Positions 61,101 to 64,000 of a stretch of 64,000 nucleotides of DNA are shown piece by piece (the first letter of the stretch is position 1; each line of letters starts with the position of its first letter). Below the pieces are notes generated by a model. That model was not told the DNA's origin. It saw only the letters and a list, made by a program, of their open reading frames with translations, and did not search any database. Where the stretch lies: positions 8,167,001 to 8,231,000 of the forward strand of contig OZ023192.1 of NCBI GenBank assembly GCA_963995505.1, written 5' to 3'. The stretch is from Hypericum androsaemum (taxonomy: Eukaryota > Streptophyta > Magnoliopsida > Malpighiales > Hypericaceae). The position numbers were made by a program, and so were the translations under genes.

Positions 61101-63882
61101 AGGGAGAGACAAAACTTAGATGAGAATAAATTAGGGACCCATTTGAATTGGATATTTTATTGAGGTGAATTACCTGTATGCCCTCGATAAGTAAGTAAAT
61201 AGTTAAAAAATCAGAGATATTTAAGAAATTCTCGTCAAAATCTAAAATAGCGGCCGCTATACCGCTTTTTGGCCCCTATTTGGCCGCTATAGCGGTCGCT
61301 ATAGCCGCTATTGTCTATAGCATTTAACAACAGCATATCATACCGGTGGGTACCCAAAACGCTACATAGCACCACTATAGCGTGCTATTGACAACATAGT
61401 TGAACGGTAGAGGTTTATAAACGCGAGTTGACTAATATTCTTTGTAAACATAATATTTTACAACAAGAGTTAAACTTTCAAGAATTGAACCACAAACTCT
61501 TGTTGATAAAAATAAGCCTTGTGCGATAAGCCAAATACAATTTGGCAGCCAATTAACTAATCTCTCTCTCAACCAACCAATAAATGCATTAGTAGACGAG
61601 AAAGAAAGAATATAAATGAACCCCAAATTGAAAAGTAAAGGAGCAATATTGGTCTCTGAAAGATTCGAGCCATATGCTACTATATACTACGTAACTCAAC
61701 ATGTTGTAGATGCTCCATTATAAAAATAAAAAATGGGTTTTCGTTTGTTTTTCAGAAAAGAAAAAGGATTTTCTCCTTTTCTCCAGCTTAATACGAATAA
61801 CGTATTACTTTTTTTTGCAAAAGCGAATAACGTATTAGTTTTTTTTTTGAGGAAACAACGTATTAGTTAAGGACCCCTTGTTCTTGTACAGGTGAAAAAA
61901 TAATTGAACCTTGCGGATCCATCCAATCGAACTCTGGGTCACCATCGCATCATTTGTTTTGCAAGGATCTATAGGAAAAAATTCTCGATGTAAAAAGAAA
62001 AGAAAAAAATACGAGAAATGTGGTCCGCAGTTTGCCCTAGGAGGAGCAAGAAAATGAAAAGACATTTGACGTGCATAGAGAAACGGAAGCTTGAGTTATC
62101 GAGAATCACCCCACCCCCGATACAAAGTAATAAATAAATAAAACTAGTTTAATCACTTCTACGTAAAACGACAAAGTCCAAAGCAAGAAGCCATTGCAAA
62201 AGGAATACTGACGGTCCCATATGTCCAAGTACAACCAGCCACTACGAATATGAATATTTTCTGCGATGCCCTAGCCAGCAGCTACCACCTCCCCAGATGA
62301 TTAGACGGGGAAGAGTGAAATTAAAGAAACTAGAGGGTATATAAAGTACACATATTAACTGTTGAACTCTTTTTTTCTTTTTGAAATTGTTACTAAACTG
62401 TTGGTACTTGGTTCCTAAAATTAAATGTACACCACATTTCAAAAAATTAAATAAAATAATTGAGAGAGTGAGCTAAAGGAAGTATTTTTTGAAAGAACTA
62501 AAGGAAGTAGCTAGTCTAGTTGTATACCACATGGCCACAGTCATTTTGTCTTAACAGTATGACTCGACGGAGATCACTAGTGTTTGGCATAAAAATTCAC
62601 CTCTGCAAGAAAATATGCATACCATATAACTTTAATTTTTTTAAAATTGGCCATACACCATATAATTAACATGGAAGGCTAAGTACTTAAAGAATATATT
62701 ATTTGATGCTAGTACTTGAAGAAGATGTATCAATGGAAGGTGACTGGTCAAAGTAGAAAAGATGAGATAAGAAAGAGAACAGACTTTAGAGCCAATTATT
62801 AAAAAATGACCCGGGAGGGAATGTTGTGTGATTATTTTAATGAAGGACCAAATCAACATAATTAATTAGAGGAGAAAGAGACAGAGAGAGATTATAACCA
62901 AAGTTTGTGGAGCACATAGTGAGAGCTTTGAACTGGTACTCAACCCTCTGGAGGAAGAGCATGGCCTCCTTGAGTGGCTTAGAGAGCTCTTGCTCATACT
63001 TGGTCAGCATCTCACAGTAGGCCTCCATGAACTGATCAAGCGCTGGATCCTCCCCTATCCCGCCACCGACACCGACACGGCCACCTCCAGTGGGAAGCAT
63101 AGTTGCGCATGCTTCTTCTAACCCAGCCACCACCTCAGGTGGGGCTCCTACCTGTGGAACAAGACTAATTATTCACACCTTCATTTACAAAATGAGAAAT
63201 GACCCTGGAAAAAAAACCCCAAAGAGTCCCTCGATAAGGAACAAACTACTGAAGATGATGAATAATATACAGATTCCTTTAGGTTTCTCTCCTAGTTTTT
63301 CTTTGTTAAGTAAATCAGAAACAAAGCGCCCTAGGATAGGGTTTTCCACCTCCAGATCCATGCTTATGGAGACAAAGCAGACCCCAAAAAGGAAAAGAGA
63401 GGGAGGGAGAGCCAAACCCACAAGTACACTGGGTTTGAAAAACTTTGTCATAAACACTTAAGTTGCTTCCGTCTCACCTTTTGGCAATTAACGTAGGCAG
63501 CTAGGAGGCGAGGGTAGTGAGGATGAGACATGATCTTGGCCTTAATAGAACAAGGAGGGGCGGCTTCACTTCTTGGATCAGCCCCAACAACGTTAATACC
63601 GTTGTCCATGAAATAGCAACCTCCTCCTCCTCCTCCTCCACTAGTAGGATTAGGATTAGCGTTAGTGTCTATGCTCATTTGGGTATCATATACCATGCAG
63701 GAGGAAGAAGCAGTGGCGGAGTGGGTCTTGTTTCGGGTTTGGTGGTCTAAATCGATAGGAATGAATAGGGCATTTGATGATGGAGGAGGAATCATCATCA
63801 TCGTAGGACCAACAAGCCCATTAGTGATGTCTCCAAAAGCCATTATACGTGATGGGCAAGTGCTATTAGAACCACCTTCCAT
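58122..63882 (-). CDS. STM: Class I KNOX homeobox protein, SHOOT MERISTEMLESS orthologue, complete
   Basis: TALE-class transcription factor that maintains the shoot apical meristem. Exons: 63478-63882 (ATG at 63882), 62899-63151, 60259-60503 and 58122-58325 (stop 58122-58124), total 1107 nt, 368 residues. Exon 1: [10 protein letters not shown], a Gly-run and the start of KNOX1 ([19 protein letters not shown]). Exon 2: [15 protein letters not shown], then KNOX2 ([31 protein letters not shown]). Exon 3: the acidic GSSEEEVD linker, ELK domain ([16 protein letters not shown]) and homeodomain helix 1 region ([20 protein letters not shown], then PYPS). Exon 4: the TALE proline context is upstream; helix 3 is [20 protein letters not shown], and the tail ends [12 protein letters not shown] as in STM. 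The homeodomain is split by the last intron, as is usual in KNOX genes. Introns are 326, 2395 and 1933 bp; intron 2 carries transposon remnants. The STM-like termini favour STM over KNAT1, KNAT2 or KNAT6. Confidence 0.95.
58326..60258 (-). other. STM intron 3
   Basis: 1.9 kb AT-rich intron splitting the homeodomain codons. No mobile element with clear ends was seen. Conserved regulatory sequence cannot be judged without other species. Confidence 0.85.
60579..60695 (+). mobile_element. TRIM-like solo LTR remnant in STM intron 2
   Basis: Starts tgttgataataccacattg and continues agtttataagtacgg, attgtcttaaggtttttgg, the same order as the TRIM LTR at 57520. No primer site follows. It lies 76 bp from the exon 3 acceptor. 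Confidence 0.6.
60740..61399. mobile_element. hAT-like non-autonomous element in STM intron 2
   Basis: Terminal inverted repeats ctatgttgtcaatagca (left) and its complement tgctattgacaacatag (right), flanked by 8-bp near-identical repeats ttgcacgg (60732-60739) and ttgaacgg (61400-61407). An 8-bp duplication is the mark of the hAT superfamily. The subterminal parts are full of palindromic tatagcgg/ccgctata words, the centre has a repeated cttacccaatac(c/t) motif, and no transposase ORF exists. The element is about 660 bp. Confidence 0.75.
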
Positions 63883-64000
63883 TATCTCTCTCTCTCCCCC
63901 TCCCTTCTCCTTTCTCTGCCCTTGAAGAAAGAAGGTCGAGATACGATACGCCTGTGGTTTTCTTTTTATTTAAGTAATTAGTTTTAATGCTCTACAGAAA
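63883..64000 (-). promoter_or_regulatory. STM 5' UTR / proximal promoter, partial
   Basis: On the minus strand a TATA-like ttaaataaaaag lies near 63964-63975, about 85 bp before the ATG, followed by a C/T-rich leader. The true promoter lies beyond the right edge. Confidence 0.4.

Overview
This window is nuclear DNA of a flowering plant, most likely a eudicot: three multi-exon genes with plant-type GT-AG introns sit in AT-rich DNA packed with nested retrotransposons and DNA transposons. The species cannot be named from sequence alone. The host genes, each rebuilt exon by exon from splice signals and protein family knowledge, are: (1) the 5' half of a cytosolic acetyl-CoA C-acetyltransferase (AACT, minus strand, 369-1896, running off the left edge); (2) a complete seven-exon gene for a plastid-type NusB-domain antitermination protein (plus strand, 5107-8217, 292 codons plus stop); (3) a complete four-exon class I KNOX homeobox gene, an orthologue of SHOOT MERISTEMLESS (minus strand, 58122-63882, 368 codons plus stop).

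Between the genes lies about 50 kb of mobile DNA. 2570-4882: a foldback MITE, an old copia LTR and a 5'-truncated LINE with a perfect 17-bp target duplication. 10157-22176: a full-length Athila-type Ty3/gypsy element on the minus strand (TSD acgtc, tRNA-Asp-like primer site, LTRs about 2% apart), disabled by stops and a frameshift, with a striking cluster of seven 14-bp palindromes between pol and an env-like region. 23533-36779: an array of giant inverted repeats (hairpins of 0.9-1.9 kb), split by a deleted copia element (28726-34596). 37049-39114: a decayed RNase H fragment and a copia 3' end with one LTR. 39686-53368: a Mutator-like (MULE) element with 10-bp flanking duplications and inverted arms of a 23-bp minisatellite; it carries a LINE fragment and a very young, intact Tekay/Del-type chromovirus (43204-52770, near-identical 2.37-kb LTRs, single 1535-aa gag-pol ORF). 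53397-53826: a small MULE with 9-bp TSD, related ends and a related 23-bp repeat. 55534-57645: an intact copia RT-RNase H ORF between inverted copies of its own LTR, joined exactly at the primer-binding site to a TRIM-like element.

The host genes do not form a pathway. AACT makes acetoacetyl-CoA for the mevalonate pathway, the NusB-like protein probably acts in plastid rRNA transcription, and STM maintains the shoot meristem. TRIM remnants sit in NusB intron 1 and STM intron 2, and an 8-bp-TSD hAT-like element also sits in STM intron 2. The most unusual signals are the pair of MULE-like elements sharing a 23-bp repeat, the hairpin array, the inverted-LTR/TRIM chimera and the palindrome cluster of the Athila element.
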